Source of the DNA: Bacteroides sp.
GTDB taxonomy: Bacteria > Bacillota > Clostridia > Lachnospirales > Lachnospiraceae
Direction of reading: 5' to 3'
Assembly: GCA_023666705.1 (NCBI GenBank)
Contig: JAMPBO010000011.1
Span: 58,299 to 122,298, forward strand
DNA length: 64,000 nt
Within the stretch, counting starts at the first letter, position 1. Each line of letters opens with the position of its first letter. Positions 8,048 through 16,678 of the stretch are shown here, in pieces. Position numbers and translations under genes: made by a program. The notes under the pieces were generated by a model. That model was not told the DNA's origin and searched no databases. It was given only the letters and a program-made list of their open reading frames with translations.

Positions 8048-9508
8048 TTTCTTTTCTATGCGGTCAATCACGGTTTTCAGTGCTTTAATTCTTGCGTACT
8101 TTTTATTATTGGATTCAAGTATAACCCACGGAGCGTAGGTGGTATTGGTTTTTTCAAGCATTTCGTCAATGGCAGCTTCATACAAATCCCATTTTTCACG
8201 GTTACGCCAATCCTCATCGGTTATTTTCCATTGCTTGGAAGGCGTGTTCTGGCGGTCAGTAAAGCGTTGTAGCTGAACATCCTTGTCAATCTGTACCCAG
8301 AATTTAATAATAATGGCACCCCAGCTTGCAAGCTCATATTCGAACTCATTTATTTCATTATAAGCACGCTGCCAGTCATTTTCCGTACAAAAGCCTTCAA
8401 GACGCTCAACCATTACCCGTCCGTACCACGTTCTGTCAAATATTGCAATATGTCCGTCCTTAGGGATACGGTTCCAAAAACGCCAAAGGTAGTGGCGTGA
8501 TTTTTCATGGGGTTCAGGACTTGCAATCGGGTGAACCTCATATCCGCGAGGGTCGAGTGCACTGGTAATTCGCTTTATATTTCCACCTTTTCCTGCAGCA
8601 TCCCAGCCCTCGTAGGCGATAATTACAGGAATTCGTTTTCTGTAAAGCTCATAGTGTAAGCTGCTTAATTTATTTTGCAAGGTATATAATTCCTTCTTGT
8701 AATCCTCATCTGATATGGTTTTATCAAGCCGGACATCTGCAAGTTTAGGAATTTCTTTCAGCGGAAAAACATTTTGTAAAATAGGAACAGCACGGGCACC
8801 ATTCATCAGAGCTGTATCTATACCTGATATTAAAAGCTCCAACACCTGAAGCTCCGCCCATTTTTTCGTTGTGGCATCAATAATATACCATGGTGAAGCA
8901 GGCTGGTTGGTTTCCGTCAGGTAGCTGTCATATACATCAAGACATTTATTGTAATGCTTGTTTTGCCATAAATCGGCATCAGAAACACGCCACTTTGTAT
9001 TTTTGTCAGATAATAGCTGGTCAATTCTCTTTTTTTGCTCCGTCTCGTCAATGTGAAGGAAAAATTTCATGACAAGATAACCATTATCCGTAAGCTGACG
9101 TTCAAAATGTTTAATACTGGTCAGTCGTTTTTTGTAGTCAGCATCATTAAGTTCCCCATGGAGATATTCATAAGTTGTTTCATCCATCCAACTTCCATCA
9201 AAAAATGTGTATTTTCCTGCTTCGGGAATACGGATAAAATGACGGTACAGGAAAGGCTTTCTTTCTTCCTCCTCCGTTTTTACACTCATGGTTGTAACCT
9301 TAAAAAATCGTGGGTCAATATTTTTTATAATTTTTCCGATAAGGCTACCCTTACCGGATGCACCCCAGCCTTCTACAATGACCATGATAGGCTTTTTACT
9401 TTCCTTGAGGGCATTTTGTTTTGTGGCAAGTAAGTTGCGAAGCTCTTTAAGCTTTGCGTCTATAAGCTCCGGGTCAAGCTTTTTCGGTTGTTTCCAATTT
9501 GATAACAT
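8039..9508 (-). CDS. pap: Polyphosphate:AMP phosphotransferase (two-domain PPK2)
   Basis: 489 residues made of two tandem PPK2 domains. The first has GWGASGKGS (residues 47-55) but a changed Walker B region (FDGSWMDE). The second has GWDAAGKGG near residue 300 and a complete FDRTWYGRVMVERLEG. This matches the class II two-domain enzymes that transfer phosphate from polyphosphate to AMP, where the C-terminal domain is the active one. The protein is cytosolic. The ATG follows GGAGGTG on the minus strand. Its end overlaps agrB by 9 bases tail to tail, and a palindromic repeat begins about 25 bases upstream of the start, leaving little room for a promoter. Confidence 0.92.
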   Translation of the reverse strand: MLSNWKQPKKLDPELIDAKLKELRNLLATKQNALKESKKPIMVIVEGWGASGKGSLIGKIIKNIDPRFFKVTTMSVKTEEEERKPFLYRHFIRIPEAGKYTFFDGSWMDETTYEYLHGELNDADYKKRLTSIKHFERQLTDNGYLVMKFFLHIDETEQKKRIDQLLSDKNTKWRVSDADLWQNKHYNKCLDVYDSYLTETNQPASPWYIIDATTKKWAELQVLELLISGIDTALMNGARAVPILQNVFPLKEIPKLADVRLDKTISDEDYKKELYTLQNKLSSLHYELYRKRIPVIIAYEGWDAAGKGGNIKRITSALDPRGYEVHPIASPEPHEKSRHYLWRFWNRIPKDGHIAIFDRTWYGRVMVERLEGFCTENDWQRAYNEINEFEYELASWGAIIIKFWVQIDKDVQLQRFTDRQNTPSKQWKITDEDWRNREKWDLYEAAIDEMLEKTNTTYAPWVILESNNKKYARIKALKTVIDRIEKKLK

Positions 9509-9533
9509 GATTATGCACCTCCATAGTTTAAAA

Positions 9534-9686
9534 GCACGCTTTCGTTATGTGTCGCACGTAATGATACAAAAATGTCTTTGTCCCCAGGACTCCGTCTGCT
9601 TCGCAGCCACCTTAGGACATAAAGTGCCTTGCTTGTGATATTGTTTATATTATACAACTAAGTTTTGAAATAATACATTTTGCCAT
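9534..9686. repeat. Truncated copy of long palindromic repeat family
   Basis: This stretch aligns along its length with 53450-53627: GCACGCTTTCG, then the hairpin segment with CAGGACTCCGTCTGCTTCG and CCACCTTAGGACAT, then CCTTGCTTG, GATATTGT, TATATTATACAAC and CATTTTGC. The left arm present in the 53.4-kb copy is missing, and the repeat abuts the 5' end of the polyphosphate gene. No coding sense was found. Confidence 0.75.
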
Positions 9687-9881
9687 CTCTATAACTGTCT
9701 CCCAGACTAGTAGAAGAATGGTCAAGCCACAATGGAAATAGAGTACAATGCTTTAAAAATATTGTATTATAGGCGTGTTGGAAATACAAGCGGTTTTTTA
9801 GTAATTTACCACGCATTATTTTAATTTTAAATGCGTGAACGTCTGTCTTTTATGGTGATTTATCTAATTATAAAAAACATA

Positions 9882-9909
9882 TTGACAAATCAAAAAATTG
9901 GAATATAAT
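9882..9909 (+). promoter_or_regulatory. Sigma-A promoter of metal-efflux operon
   Basis: TTGACA (9882-9887) and TATAAT (9904-9909) match the consensus exactly, with a 16-bp spacer, about 90 bp before the HMA-protein gene. Confidence 0.88.
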
Positions 9910-9912
9910 AAT

Positions 9913-9946
9913 ATCAAACATATGAATAAATGTTCATATGTTTGAT
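9913..9946 (+). promoter_or_regulatory. SmtB/CzrA-type operator
   Basis: ATCAAACATATGAA and TTCATATGTTTGAT form a perfect 14-bp inverted repeat around TAAATG. The core TGAA-N6-TTCA within ATATGAA...TTCATAT is the classical SmtB/CadC/CzrA operator form. It covers the expected transcription start just after the -10, so binding by the ArsR-family protein at 12196 would block transcription. Confidence 0.85.
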
Positions 9947-10000
9947 AAAAAGAAACAATATAATTATTCACCAATATGAAATGAAAGGAAGGTTTTATTT

Positions 10001-10222
10001 ATGAAGAAGACTTATAAGATTGATGTTGATTGTGCAAACTGTGCCAATAAGATGGAGGATGCTGCAAAGAAGACGGAAGGCGTAAAGGATGCAGTGGTAA
10101 ATTTTATGGCACTTAAAATGACGGTTGAATTTGAGGAGGGTCAGGACCCGAATACGGTTATGCAGGCAGTATTGAAAAACTGTAAAAAGGTTGAGGACGA
10201 TTGTGAAATCTATTTAAAGTAG
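10001..10222 (+). CDS. Heavy-metal-associated (HMA) domain protein
   Basis: 73 residues forming a single ferredoxin-like HMA domain with the metal-binding motif DCANCANK (Cys11, Cys14). Such domains bind soft metal ions and hand them to P1B-type ATPases, or act as their regulatory domain. The ATPase encoded 90 bases downstream has no N-terminal HMA domain, so this protein looks like that domain as a separate chain. AAAGGAAGG precedes the ATG. It is the first gene of a three-gene operon behind a consensus promoter with an SmtB-type operator, so metal-induced expression is likely. Confidence 0.92.
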   Translation: MKKTYKIDVDCANCANKMEDAAKKTEGVKDAVVNFMALKMTVEFEEGQDPNTVMQAVLKNCKKVEDDCEIYLK

Positions 10223-10312
10223 TAAAAAGGTGATAGGCATGTCCCGAAAGGAACCTGTTAAATAATGGTCAGGATTGTTGGAATGACTGATGTTCAAAAG
10301 AGGGTAGAGTAT

Positions 10313-12184
10313 ATGAATAAGAAACAAAAAAAAGTACTTATCAGAATTATAATATCAGCGTTGCTGATGCTTATATTTTCCCTGCTTCCGCTCAAAGGTT
10401 TTGTGGAACCCCTGCTGTTTATGATACCGTATTTTGTTATAGGATATGACATATTAAAAAAGGCATTTAAGGGAATCATAAACCGGCAGGTATTTGATGA
10501 AAACTTTTTGATGGCAGTTGCTACAATTGGTGCCATGGTGCTGGGAGAATATAAAGAGGGCGTTGCCGTAATGCTTTTTTACCAGATTGGAGAGCTTTTT
10601 CAAAGCTATGCCGTGGGAAAGAGCAGAAGAAGCATAAGCGATTTGATGGACATTCGCCCCGATTATGCAAATATAGAGCAGGATGGAGAAATTGTACAGG
10701 TTGACCCGGATGAGGTTGAAATTGGAAGTATCATTATCGTAAAACCGGGAGAAAAGGTTCCGATTGACGGAATCATACAAGAGGGAAATACATCGCTTAA
10801 CACCAGTGCACTTACAGGAGAAAGTGTTCCGAGGGATGCAATGTCAGGTGATGAGGTTATAAGCGGATGTATCAATATGACAGGTGTGATTAAGGTAAAA
10901 ACGACAAAGGAATTTGGCGAATCTACCGTGTCAAAAATATTGGATTTGGTGGAAAACTCAAGCTCCAAAAAATCAAGATCAGAAAATTTTATTTCGAGAT
11001 TTGCAAAATATTATACTCCTGCCGTATGTTATAGTGCCCTTGCACTTGCAATATTGCCGCCGCTTGTAAGGATGATGTTTATGAGTGTGCCGTCGCAGTG
11101 GGGTGTCTGGATATACAGGGCACTTACATTTCTTGTTATAAGCTGTCCGTGTGCACTTGTTATCAGTATTCCGTTAAGCTTTTTTGCGGGAATAGGCGGA
11201 GCAGGAAGACAGGGCGTACTGGTAAAAGGCTCAAATTATCTTGAAACCTTATCAAAGGTTAAGTATGTTATATTTGACAAGACAGGAACAATGACGCAGG
11301 GAATCTTTGAGGTTGCAGGAATACATCACAGCGATATGGAGGAAGAAAAGCTTGTAGAATATGCGGCACTTGCAGAAAGCTTTTCCTCACATCCTATAAG
11401 CAAAAGCCTTATGCGGGCATATGGGAAAACAATTGACAAATCAAGGGTTACAGATATAGAGGAAATCAGTGGTCATGGCGTAACCGCAAAAATTGATGGG
11501 AAGGCAGTTGCTGTAGGAAATCACAAGCTTATGAAAAAGCTTGGAATTGAATACAAAGAGTGCCATCATGTAGGAACCGTCGTTCACGTGGCGATAGACG
11601 GAGAATATTCCGGACATATTTTAATTGCTGATATGGTGAAGCCTCACGCAAAGGAAGCAATCGCAAGACTTTATGATGCGGGAATAAAGAAGACGGTCAT
11701 GCTGACGGGTGATGCGGGCGCGGTGGCAAGAAGTGTTGCAAAGGATTTAAATATATCAGAGGTTTACAGCGAACTGCTTCCGTCCGATAAAGTTTCAAAG
11801 GTTGAGGAGCTGCTGGAGAAAAAGGACAAAAAAGAACAGCTTGCATTTGTGGGGGACGGAATAAACGATGCACCTGTTTTATCGAGGGCAGATATCGGAA
11901 TTGCCATGGGTGCACTTGGTTCCGATGCCGCAATCGAGGCAGCAGATATTGTTTTAATGGATGATGACCCGCTGAAAATATCAGTTGCCATAGGAATCGC
12001 AAGAAAATGCCTTCGTATCGTATACGAAAATATTTATTTTGCCATAGGCATCAAGTTAATCTGCCTTGTGTTAGGTGCACTTGGTATAGCAAATATGTGG
12101 CTTGCCATATTTGCGGATGTGGGAGTTATGGTAATAGCAGTCGTCAATGCAATACGGGCACTTTATTATAAACAGAAAGGGTAA
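10313..12184 (+). CDS. P1B-type metal-exporting ATPase (Zn/Cd/Pb group)
   Basis: About 623 residues. It carries the transmembrane SCPCAL motif (Cys codons 11144 and 11150), the actuator TGES loop (LTGESVPRD), the phosphorylation motif DKTGTMT (Asp codon 11276), the HP motif (SSHPISKS) and GDGINDAPVL. The last membrane helix carries FADVGVMVIAVVNA, whose Asp is typical of Zn2+/Cd2+/Pb2+ pumps of the ZntA/CadA type. The usual N-terminal HMA domain is absent and encoded separately upstream. The start is uncertain: ATG 10313 follows AGAGGG, and in-frame ATGs at 10265 and 10283 would extend the N-terminus. It is followed within 15 bases by its probable repressor. Confidence 0.9.
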   Translation: MNKKQKKVLIRIIISALLMLIFSLLPLKGFVEPLLFMIPYFVIGYDILKKAFKGIINRQVFDENFLMAVATIGAMVLGEYKEGVAVMLFYQIGELFQSYAVGKSRRSISDLMDIRPDYANIEQDGEIVQVDPDEVEIGSIIIVKPGEKVPIDGIIQEGNTSLNTSALTGESVPRDAMSGDEVISGCINMTGVIKVKTTKEFGESTVSKILDLVENSSSKKSRSENFISRFAKYYTPAVCYSALALAILPPLVRMMFMSVPSQWGVWIYRALTFLVISCPCALVISIPLSFFAGIGGAGRQGVLVKGSNYLETLSKVKYVIFDKTGTMTQGIFEVAGIHHSDMEEEKLVEYAALAESFSSHPISKSLMRAYGKTIDKSRVTDIEEISGHGVTAKIDGKAVAVGNHKLMKKLGIEYKECHHVGTVVHVAIDGEYSGHILIADMVKPHAKEAIARLYDAGIKKTVMLTGDAGAVARSVAKDLNISEVYSELLPSDKVSKVEELLEKKDKKEQLAFVGDGINDAPVLSRADIGIAMGALGSDAAIEAADIVLMDDDPLKISVAIGIARKCLRIVYENIYFAIGIKLICLVLGALGIANMWLAIFADVGVMVIAVVNAIRALYYKQKG

Positions 12185-12195
12185 CAGGTGGTGGT

Positions 12196-12564
12196 ATGAC
12201 AGAAAATGAAAGACCGGAAGGATGCTGCGAAACAGTTTGTGTGCACGATAATTTACTAAAGATTGTCAGGGAAACCCTGCCGCCGGAAACGGAGTTGTAT
12301 GATCTTGCAGAGCTGTTTAAAATATTTGGGGACTCAACAAGAATCAGAATACTGTTTGTTCTTTTTGAGGTGGAGGTTTGTGTGTGCGATCTTGCAGAAG
12401 CACTGAACATGACGCAGTCGGCGATATCCCATCAGCTTAAAATATTGAAGCAGAGCAAGCTGGTCAAGAGCCGCAGGGAGGGAAAGTCAATTTTTTATTC
12501 CCTTGCTGATGACCATGTAAGGACGATTATTGCACAAGGCTGTGAGCATATTGAAGAAAATTAG
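12196..12564 (+). CDS. ArsR/SmtB-family metal-sensing repressor
   Basis: 122 residues with a winged helix (recognition part around NMTQSAISHQLKILK, about 71-85). Two metal sites are visible. The alpha-5 site has Asp105, His107, His118 and Glu121, the same spacing as SmtB. A cysteine-rich CadC-like site combines Cys10, Cys11 and Cys15 with Cys62 and Cys64. Having both suggests sensing of zinc together with cadmium or lead. It lies 11 bases after the ATPase in the same operon, and the perfect inverted repeat at 9913-9946 is its probable operator, giving autoregulation. Confidence 0.92.
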   Translation: MTENERPEGCCETVCVHDNLLKIVRETLPPETELYDLAELFKIFGDSTRIRILFVLFEVEVCVCDLAEALNMTQSAISHQLKILKQSKLVKSRREGKSIFYSLADDHVRTIIAQGCEHIEEN

Positions 12565-12599
12565 AACTATTAAAATCAAATAAGAAATGATATAATGAT

Positions 12600-12626
12600 G
12601 GATAGGGACTGTCTTAGTCTCTATCC
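12600..12626 (+). terminator. Terminator of metal-efflux operon
   Basis: GGATAGGGACT pairs with AGTCTCTATCC (11 bp, one wobble) around a 5-base loop. ATATTTG follows, so the U-tract is weak. Confidence 0.7.
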
Positions 12627-12666
12627 ATATTTGATGTAGCTATGTCATCAAAAAGCAGGTGATAAT

Positions 12667-13281
12667 ATGAAATATATTATTTTAGCGTCCCAGTCGCCCA
12701 GAAGACGGGAGCTTTTGGAGCAGGCGGGTTATACATTTAAAGTAATTCCGTCTACGGTGGAAGAAACGGTTACATGTAATGAACCAAAAGCGGTAGTGAA
12801 GGAGCTTGCACTGCAGAAGGCAAGGGATGTATTTGATAAATGCAGCTTAGACAGTACATTATGTGATGGATATCCTTTGGACAAGCTGCTTGTCATAGGA
12901 GCAGATACTGTAGTTGCTGCCGGCGGTCAGATTCTTGGAAAGCCTAAATCCATTGTACATGCAAGAGATATGATTTATTGCCTGCAGGGAAAAACACATG
13001 ATGTCTATACAGGAGTTGCTTTTGTGTGGATGGATGAGAATACAGGTCAGATTAAGACGCACGGTTTTTGTGAGGGGACTGCCGTGAGCTGTTATCCCAT
13101 GACAGAGGAAGAAATTACCGCCTATATAAATACGGGGGAATGTATGGATAAGGCGGGAGCTTATGGGATACAGGGCAGATTTGGGCTATACATCAAAAAA
13201 ATAATGGGAGATTACAATAATGTTGTGGGTCTGCCGATTTCTGCTGTTTATCATCAGCTGTTAAAGGTTGGACTGCAATAA
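12667..13281 (+). CDS. maf: Maf-family nucleoside triphosphate pyrophosphatase
   Basis: 204 residues. Maf proteins hydrolyse non-canonical or modified nucleoside triphosphates and have been tied to control of septum formation. The N-terminal signature is intact (LASQSPRRRELLEQAG, residues 5-20), as are ADTVVAAGGQILGKPK, GKTHDVYTGV, and the C-terminal DKAGAYGIQGRFGLYI and NVVGLP segments. It is slightly longer than usual because of an insertion around residues 58-74 (KCSLDSTLCDGYPLDK). AGCAGGTGA precedes the ATG. The AAA+ gene follows 35 bases downstream. Confidence 0.92.
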   Translation: MKYIILASQSPRRRELLEQAGYTFKVIPSTVEETVTCNEPKAVVKELALQKARDVFDKCSLDSTLCDGYPLDKLLVIGADTVVAAGGQILGKPKSIVHARDMIYCLQGKTHDVYTGVAFVWMDENTGQIKTHGFCEGTAVSCYPMTEEEITAYINTGECMDKAGAYGIQGRFGLYIKKIMGDYNNVVGLPISAVYHQLLKVGLQ

Positions 13282-13316
13282 TTTATATGTCAATTATATT
13301 TGGTTGGAGGAACAAA

Positions 13317-14981
13317 ATGGCATTTGATTGGGGATTTATGTCAAAATCAAAAAAAATAAAGGTTAAGGATGAAAGTATTTCCATGTATGAGCTGTGCCTT
13401 AAAAGGGCAAGCAGCATAGGCAGGGCAGAGTATATCCGCACAGAGGGCAGAGTTGACCTTGCGGAGTCATATAGGACGGATATGATGAATTTTCTCGTGT
13501 ATCTTGCATATTCAGATGGGGATTTGTCCTTAAATGAGCTAAAGTACATAGACATGTTTTTTGATATGCCATATCAGTTTGAGGATATATCCAAATATGC
13601 GGATATGTGGGATTTAAAAACGGAGCACATCAAGGAAAAACCGCCTATCACCTTAGAGGCGTTTGTAAGGTCAAATGTAGGTCCTGAAACGGGGGAAATA
13701 AGCAGTCAGTATTATGACCTTGTCATGCTTTATGTTACGACCTTCAATTATGTCGGAAATGATTTTATATCCTGTGACGATGAGGTTACTGCCAATGAAG
13801 TTGCCGCACTCTCAGGCTACATCATGATGATTCGGGAATATATTGAAATAATCAGGGAAAAGATGGCTGGCTATAAGCCGACGATAGAGTACAAATCAGG
13901 AAGCAGTATCAAGCAGGAGACGTTAGAATACAACAAGCCAACGATAGCATTTCGTCCAAAGAAGCAGGATGAGCAGAGTGTGCAGGAGGACTTGGATTTT
14001 GACAGTATGGTACCACTTGCCGACAGAAAGAAAGTTACAATAGAAAAAGAGAAAAAAGAGGAGAAAAGGGAAAATCTCAATGCGGACATAACACCAAAGG
14101 CGACAGAGGAACGTGAGGATGAAACCCAGTTTGTAGGAAAGATTTCGGAGGCTGAGGATGCTGTAAATCTGGAGGAGCTTTTACTGGAGCTGAATGGACT
14201 TACGGGAATGGGCAGCGTGAAAAAGGAGGTTAATAATCTGGTTAATCTTCTTAAAATATGCAAAATAAGAGAGGAAAAGGGCTTTAAAATTCCGCCTACC
14301 ACAAACCATCTTGTTTTTTTGGGGAATCCGGGTACAGGAAAAACAACCGTTGCAAGAATCCTTGCCAAAATATATCACAGTCTCGGCGTGCTATCAAAGG
14401 GACAGCTCGTGGAGGTTGACCGTTCCGGACTTGTTGCAGGCTATATGGGACAGACAGGAATAAAGGTAATGGAAGTTGTTGAAAAGGCAAAGGGAGGCGT
14501 TCTTTTCATTGACGAGGCATATGCCCTTTCCACAGGTCAGGAGGGTGACTTCGGAAAGGAAGCAATTGATGTGCTGAATAAGGCAATGGAGGATTATAAG
14601 GATGACCTTATCGTCATCGTGGCGGGCTATCAAAAGGAAATGCAGAGCTTTTTAGACGCCAATCCGGGTCTCCGGTCAAGGTTTAACCGGACAATTAATT
14701 TCCCGAATTACAGTGCCGAGGAGCTTCTGACCATTATGAAAAACAGGGCAACAAAGCTTGATTACACGATTACACAGGATGCAATTAGTCATATAGAGCA
14801 ATATTTTAAAAAGGTGCTTGAAATTCCGCCTGACAATTTCGGAAATGCCCGTTCTGTCAGAAATTATTTGGACAACGCAATCAATAATCAGGCAAACAGG
14901 CTTGTAAAATCCCCGGATTTTTCAGACGAGGACCTTACGACGATTGTCATTGCAGATGTGGAAAGCCTGAAGCTTACATAA
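13317..14981 (+). CDS. CbbX/SpoVK-like AAA+ ATPase with TerB-like N-terminus
   Basis: 554 residues. The C-terminal half is a CbbX/SpoVK-type AAA+ module: Walker A GNPGTGKTT near residue 337, Walker B VLFIDEAYAL, VAGYQKEM, an arginine finger in NPGLRSRFNR, and sensor 2 in NARSVRNYLD. The N-terminal part (about 25-160) is helical with AYSDGDLSLNELKYI, resembling TerB-like domains. A charged linker (about 205-285) joins the two. The ATG at 13317 follows TGGAGG. Proteins of this class remodel client proteins, but no client is evident here. It follows maf and precedes a decarboxylase by 11 bases, implying co-transcription. Confidence 0.85.
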   Translation: MAFDWGFMSKSKKIKVKDESISMYELCLKRASSIGRAEYIRTEGRVDLAESYRTDMMNFLVYLAYSDGDLSLNELKYIDMFFDMPYQFEDISKYADMWDLKTEHIKEKPPITLEAFVRSNVGPETGEISSQYYDLVMLYVTTFNYVGNDFISCDDEVTANEVAALSGYIMMIREYIEIIREKMAGYKPTIEYKSGSSIKQETLEYNKPTIAFRPKKQDEQSVQEDLDFDSMVPLADRKKVTIEKEKKEEKRENLNADITPKATEEREDETQFVGKISEAEDAVNLEELLLELNGLTGMGSVKKEVNNLVNLLKICKIREEKGFKIPPTTNHLVFLGNPGTGKTTVARILAKIYHSLGVLSKGQLVEVDRSGLVAGYMGQTGIKVMEVVEKAKGGVLFIDEAYALSTGQEGDFGKEAIDVLNKAMEDYKDDLIVIVAGYQKEMQSFLDANPGLRSRFNRTINFPNYSAEELLTIMKNRATKLDYTITQDAISHIEQYFKKVLEIPPDNFGNARSVRNYLDNAINNQANRLVKSPDFSDEDLTTIVIADVESLKLT

Positions 14982-14992
14982 GGCAGTACAAA

Positions 14993-16354
14993 ATGAAGAA
15001 TTATATTGTTGAAAATTTACAATCATATATCGATGGAACTAATTATCCATGGCATATGCCGGGGCACAAAAGAAAGGGCTTCAATCACATAGAAAATATT
15101 GCGGATATTGAAACAATTTTATCTGCGGTTTATCATATGGATGTTACGGAGGTCTATGGTCTTGACGATTTACACATGCCTGAGGGGATGATTGCAAAAT
15201 CGCAGGAGGAGCTTGCAGGGGTGTATCATACCTTTGCAAGCTATTATCTTATAAACGGGTCAACCAGCGGAATTATGACCGCCATTGCTGCCTGCTGTCT
15301 GGACGGCGGTGCGGCACGTGACATCATCGTGGCAAGGAATTGTCACAGGTCTGTTATAAATGCAGCAAAGCTGTTTGGTCTGAATCCAATTTATGTGGAA
15401 CCGCAAAAAATATCACTTGCCGCAAGAAACGGACAAAGCTTGCGTGATACATTTTACGGCGGGATAAATATTCAGGAGCTTGATGTGCTATGTCGTGAAA
15501 GGAAAGGCATAGCGGCAATGGTTGTCACAAGTCCCACCTATGAGGGGGTAATTTGCGATATACGGGCAATCAGTAATGTGGTTCATAAATATGGTATCAG
15601 TCTGATTGTTGACGAGGCACACGGTGCACATTTGCCATTTATGGAGCCGTCGGCAAGTGCCATAGGGCTTGGGGCAGATTTGGTTGTCCACAGCCTCCAC
15701 AAAACAATGCCTGCCATGACGCAGACGGCACTTATCCATGTTATCAATCCTGCCTTGGATAATGCGGTGAGAAAATACAAGTCCATGCTTATGTCGTCGT
15801 CGCCATCCTATGTCATGCTTTGTAGCATGGAGCTGGCAGTAAAGTGGGGCACAGAATATGATTACAGACCATATTTGGAGCGGCTGCAGGCATTCCGGAA
15901 AAAGGCAGGTCAGCTTGAAGCCATTACTTTGCTTAAAACAGATGCTTATGATTTATCGAGAATTGTTATTGGGGCAGATGCATATGGTATTGCTATGGAG
16001 GAGGAGCTTCGGAAGGATGGAATCATATGTGAAATGTCAGGGGCACATTATGTCCTGCTTATCTCAACTCCGTTTGACAGTGAGGCGGATTTTGAATATC
16101 TTTACGAAGCGTTAAGCAGGCTGGACAGGATGCTTTTGTCGGGGCAGCTTAATGTGAGTGCTTCATCGGAGGATAAAACCGGGGAGACAAAAAACCATAT
16201 CAGAAAATTGCTTGGAACAAAGGCAGTACATAATATATATGTATATCCGCCCGGAAGCTATATCGTGGCGGAGGGTGAGGAGATAACGGAGGAGCATATC
16301 AATATGCTGCTGTCATATGCGGACAGCGGGAAGCAGATTCGGGGCTTGGAGTAA
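14993..16354 (+). CDS. Orn/Lys/Arg decarboxylase-type PLP enzyme
   Basis: 453 residues. It matches the bacterial fold-type I arginine/lysine/ornithine decarboxylase group: MPGHKRKGF near the start, MDVTEVYGLDDLHMPEG, NGSTSGI, the cofactor region VDEAHGAH, and the PLP lysine in HSLHKTMPAMTQ (Lys237). The C-terminal part (YPPGSYIVAEGE) is the family's substrate-proximal segment. It is somewhat shorter than the roughly 480-490 residues of Bacillus SpeA or YaaO. The amino acid used cannot be told from sequence. The ribosome binding site is weak (AAGGCAG), consistent with coupling to the AAA+ gene 11 bases upstream. Confidence 0.88.
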   Translation: MKNYIVENLQSYIDGTNYPWHMPGHKRKGFNHIENIADIETILSAVYHMDVTEVYGLDDLHMPEGMIAKSQEELAGVYHTFASYYLINGSTSGIMTAIAACCLDGGAARDIIVARNCHRSVINAAKLFGLNPIYVEPQKISLAARNGQSLRDTFYGGINIQELDVLCRERKGIAAMVVTSPTYEGVICDIRAISNVVHKYGISLIVDEAHGAHLPFMEPSASAIGLGADLVVHSLHKTMPAMTQTALIHVINPALDNAVRKYKSMLMSSSPSYVMLCSMELAVKWGTEYDYRPYLERLQAFRKKAGQLEAITLLKTDAYDLSRIVIGADAYGIAMEEELRKDGIICEMSGAHYVLLISTPFDSEADFEYLYEALSRLDRMLLSGQLNVSASSEDKTGETKNHIRKLLGTKAVHNIYVYPPGSYIVAEGEEITEEHINMLLSYADSGKQIRGLE

Positions 16355-16678
16355 TGTCAGGGAGTCGATGCAATATCGACATAATAGTTCAAAAATATGT
16401 TAAAAGTTCTGGTTTATTTTTGAAAAATGTCGATGAATGTTGTTGATTATGGAAAGAAATTAGCAATATATAAAGTTTTTATGCAGGTTTTCCATCTAAT
16501 TGTTGAAAAATATGTGGTTACTGTTTATAATCTTTTCTTAACCGTTTTTTATAATTCGACATATTATTTATTGTCAGCCCACTTGCCGAAAATAATTCCT
16601 GCTTTATCAGGAACGGCAGTTCCCGTAGGAATTGGTTAAGACATGGGTGAATCAGTAAGAGAGGTTGAGGATTTTAAC
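16355..16678 (+). promoter_or_regulatory. Structured leader before MATE gene
   Basis: No convincing gene. GTCGAT (16364) pairs with ATCGAC (ending 16380), probably ending the decarboxylase transcript. Nearer the MATE gene, segments can pair in competing ways: TTCCTG (16596-16601) with CAGGAA (16608-16613); GGAAC (16610-16614) with GTTCC (16619-16623); and AATTCC with GGAATT (16628-16633). Mutually exclusive hairpins just before a start codon are typical of attenuators and riboswitches, but I recognise no known class. Confidence 0.35.

Noticed and set aside
16427..16639. 70-codon reading frame before the MATE gene
   Set aside because: No ribosome binding site, no recognisable protein features, and the region forms hairpins, so it is treated as leader.
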